Shown: in pieces, positions 12,824-14,628 of the stretch
Numbering within the stretch: the stretch's first letter is position 1
Layout of the letters: every line of letters starts with the position of its first letter
Source: Burkholderiales bacterium
GTDB lineage: Bacteria; Pseudomonadota; Gammaproteobacteria; Burkholderiales; SG8-41
Direction of reading: 5' to 3'
Assembly (NCBI GenBank): GCA_019746155.1
Contig: JAIESJ010000297.1
Coordinates: forward strand, 1 to 14,628
DNA: 14,628 bases
The notes under the pieces: model-generated
Databases searched by the model: none
What the model saw: only the letters and a program-made list of their open reading frames with translations
Told to the model about the DNA's origin: nothing
Position numbers and translations under genes: made by a program

Positions 12824-14628
12824 TTACAGGCCGGCGGTTTCGACAGGCTGGATCGGCTGTGGCGGCGGGGCCGATTTCGCGCTCTGGCCCGAAAGCTCGC
12901 TGCTGAGCTTGAGGCCGTTCCAGATGATCTCGGAACCGCGGTGGCCGGCCGTATTGCTCGCGGCGCCGTTGCCCGAAGGCGCTTGTGCCGTGACGTATCC
13001 CCCGCTGAACGTCAACATGTTGGCCACTGTCGGCAATTCAAGATTGAGGAAGGGCACGTAGAGCGCTGCCGCGGCTATGCCGCCGACCACCAGGGCCAGC
13101 GAGAGATGCCGCCGTAGCCTGCGCGACGCGGTGCTTTTTCCCCGCGCTGCGGCTTGGGTTCGACGTCCGGTTGCGGCCGCTGCGATTGACTGTGCCCGCT
13201 CCAGTGCTGGGGTGTGTTCTTGTGCCTGGGCTTCGGCAGCGGCTTGCGCGGCCTGCTCAGCCTCGATTCTCGCGCGCGCCATATCGCTTGCTAGGGTTTC
13301 AATCTGGGTTCGGGCCTGTGCTGCCGCCGCCGCGGCCTTGTGCATCCGTATTCGAGTGTCTGCGGCCTTCTTTGCCGCGATTTCCGCCGCCGTGCGTGAT
13401 CTCGCTTCCTTCATCACCTGCTCGTCAGCCGCGATTCTGGCGCGTGCCGCTTCAATCGCGGTGGTTTCGGCCCGGATCCGCTCTTGCTCCTGTTCGGCGG
13501 CCACGGTATCGGCTTGGGCGCATGCCCGCGCGATCGAAGCGGCTTCCGCCTGCATGCGGGCGAGCGTTTCCGCAGCGGCCCTGGCGGCGATCTCCGCCTG
13601 CGCTCGCGCATTCGCTTCGTCCGTGGCCCGGCGTTCTGCCTCGACGCGGTGGCGCGCCATCTCCAGGGCGTGCGCTTCCGCTGTCGCCCTGAGCTTGGCC
13701 TCGGCCTCCGCGGCAAGATCCGCTTTTGCCCTTTTTTCCGCCATCGCCGCAGCCTCGCGTTCGGCCAGAGCACGTGCCTGCGCAGCCTCCCTTGCCGCCG
13801 CTTCGGACTCTTGCCGCGCCCAGGCTTCCATCGTCGCCGCAGCCTCTGCCGCCGAACGCGCTTGCGCTTCCTCGGCGGCGGCACGTTCGGCCAGCACCCG
13901 TGCTTCCGCCGCCGCCTGCGCCTCCTGCTCGGCGGCGGCCCGCGCCCGTGCTGCCGTGCATGCCTCTTTGTCGGCCGCGATGCGGGCGTTGATTTTCTCG
14001 ATTTCCTCCGCTTCCGCACGGGCCCGTGCCTGCGCTTCTTCTGCGGCGATGCTCTCAGCCTGGGCTTTGGCGGCGGCAAGCGCGGCGCTTTCCTGTTCGG
14101 CCTTGAGCCGTGCTTCGACCGCGGCACGTGCCTTGGCATCGGCATCGGCGCGCGCGCGTGCTTCTTCAATTATTGCGCTTTCCGCCCTGGCCCTGGCGTA
14201 TGCTTCTTCGGCAGCCTCGGCCTCGGCTTGCGCCCGGGCGTCTGCCGCGGCTCTGGCCTGGGCCTCCGCGCGCGCGCGCGCCTCGGCTGCGGCCTTCTCC
14301 TTGGCATCGGCCTCCGCGCGCGCACGCGCTTCCTTGATTGCGCGCACCTCAGCCCTGATCCGTGCCTGCGTTTCCTCGCCGGCGAGGGTCTCCGCCTCCG
14401 CTTTTGCCAGCGCCAGCGCCGCGGCTTCCTGCTCGGCGCGCGCACGATCTAACGCCGCCGCTTCCGCCTGCGTTTCGGCGGCGATGCGTGCGCGTGCTTC
14501 TTCCAACGCCTTGGTTTCAGCCACAATCCGTGCCTGTGCCTGCAGCGCGGCAAGGTTTTCCGCCTGTGCGCGCTCTTGAGCGAAAGCCTCGGCTTCCTGC
14601 TCGAGCCGGATTCGAGCCTCGGCCGCCT
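12824..14628 (-). CDS. C-terminal part of a large 14-residue-repeat, membrane-anchored protein (start outside window)
   Basis: The frame is open from the right edge to the TAA at 12824-12826. A GTG at 14524 is only an internal Val codon: the repeat pattern continues upstream of it to the edge. About 600 residues are visible. The first part is a continuous Ala/Glu/Arg-rich helix of 14-residue units. A basic stretch follows (TGRRTQAAARGK, then SRRLRRH), then one hydrophobic helix (13040-13108, HLSLALVVGGIAAAALYVPF). Last comes a non-repetitive tail of about 70 residues (12827-13039) with TFSGGYVTAQAPSGNG, SEIIWNGLKLSSELSGQ and a Pro-rich APPPQPIQP end. By the positive-inside rule the repeat rod is cytoplasmic and the tail periplasmic, the reverse of TolA. 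I do not recognise the family. It converges on the flagellar run, so membership of that regulon is unproven. Confidence 0.85.
   Translation of the reverse strand, partial: AAEARIRLEQEAEAFAQERAQAENLAALQAQARIVAETKALEEARARIAAETQAEAAALDRARAEQEAAALALAKAEAETLAGEETQARIRAEVRAIKEARARAEADAKEKAAAEARARAEAQARAAADARAQAEAEAAEEAYARARAESAIIEEARARADADAKARAAVEARLKAEQESAALAAAKAQAESIAAEEAQARARAEAEEIEKINARIAADKEACTAARARAAAEQEAQAAAEARVLAERAAAEEAQARSAAEAAATMEAWARQESEAAAREAAQARALAEREAAAMAEKRAKADLAAEAEAKLRATAEAHALEMARHRVEAERRATDEANARAQAEIAARAAAETLARMQAEAASIARACAQADTVAAEQEQERIRAETTAIEAARARIAADEQVMKEARSRTAAEIAAKKAADTRIRMHKAAAAAAQARTQIETLASDMARARIEAEQAAQAAAEAQAQEHTPALERAQSIAAAATGRRTQAAARGKSTASRRLRRHLSLALVVGGIAAAALYVPFLNLELPTVANMLTFSGGYVTAQAPSGNGAASNTAGHRGSEIIWNGLKLSSELSGQSAKSAPPPQPIQPVETAGL
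13205..14628 (-). repeat. Array of at least 33 coding 42-bp (14-residue) repeats
   Basis: Counting residues from the GTG at 14524, the array falls into 14-residue units from residue 7 to 440, and back to the window edge. The approximate consensus is x-x-x-A-x-A-R-A-x-A-E-x-x-A. The seventh position is Arg or Lys in 28 of 31 units after the GTG and in all three sampled before it; the exceptions are Leu, Cys and Gln. Position 10 is mostly Ala and position 11 mostly Glu or Asp. There is no insertion or deletion between units, and the array runs out of the window. Confidence 0.9.

Noticed and set aside
13077..14579. 500-codon open frame on the plus strand opposite the repeat gene
   Set aside because: Its Ala/Ser/Arg/Cys-rich product is the mirror of a 42-bp-periodic GC-rich coding array, which keeps antisense frames free of stops. 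It has no recognisable domain, and the minus-strand frame explains the periodicity better.
12824..14628. TolA-like envelope protein
   Set aside because: The Ala/Glu/Lys-rich helix recalls TolA, but the anchor is C-terminal with basic residues on the repeat side, there is no TolA C-terminal domain, and no tol-pal genes are nearby.
13205..14628. CRISPR-like or non-coding tandem array
   Set aside because: The period is a multiple of three with an open frame throughout, units are diverged at the DNA level and no spacer/repeat alternation exists.

Overview
This window is the axial-structure part of a flagellar regulon from a Gram-negative bacterium. A GC-rich composition, P- and L-ring genes, a two-domain FlgJ with a peptidoglycan hydrolase, and flgMN and flgA divergent from a long flgB-to-flgL run fit a betaproteobacterium best. 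A gammaproteobacterium is not excluded, and the order or genus cannot be fixed from this sequence alone.

Left part (1-1893), minus strand: flgA (P-ring assembly chaperone), then flgM (anti-sigma-28), then flgN (chaperone for FlgK/FlgL), with flgM and flgN overlapping by 4 bp. Two tandem sigma-28-type promoters lie between flgA and flgM. The 221-bp flgA/flgB spacer carries a strong sigma-54-type promoter towards flgB, a weaker sigma-54-type site towards flgA, and a perfect 9-bp palindrome in the predicted flgA leader.

Centre (1894-12318), plus strand: flgB, C, D, E, F, G, H, I, J, K, L in the canonical order, all intact, with short spacers and no convincing internal terminator. They encode the proximal rod (FlgB, FlgC, FlgF), distal rod (FlgG), hook scaffold (FlgD), hook (FlgE), L- and P-rings (FlgH, FlgI), rod cap/muramidase (FlgJ) and the two hook-filament junction proteins (FlgK, FlgL). 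A candidate promoter that fits both sigma-54 and sigma-28 patterns lies directly before flgK. The promoters together suggest a sigma-54 then sigma-28 hierarchy, in which FlgM is exported when the hook is complete and the late genes are then released.

Right part (12319-14628): a small uncharacterised lipoprotein gene follows flgL by 11 bp in the same direction. Facing it is the most unusual object of the window: the 3' part of a large minus-strand gene whose start lies beyond the right edge. Its product is an uninterrupted array of at least 33 Ala/Glu/Arg-rich 14-residue units in almost perfect register, followed by a basic stretch, one transmembrane helix and a short non-repetitive tail. I do not recognise its function.
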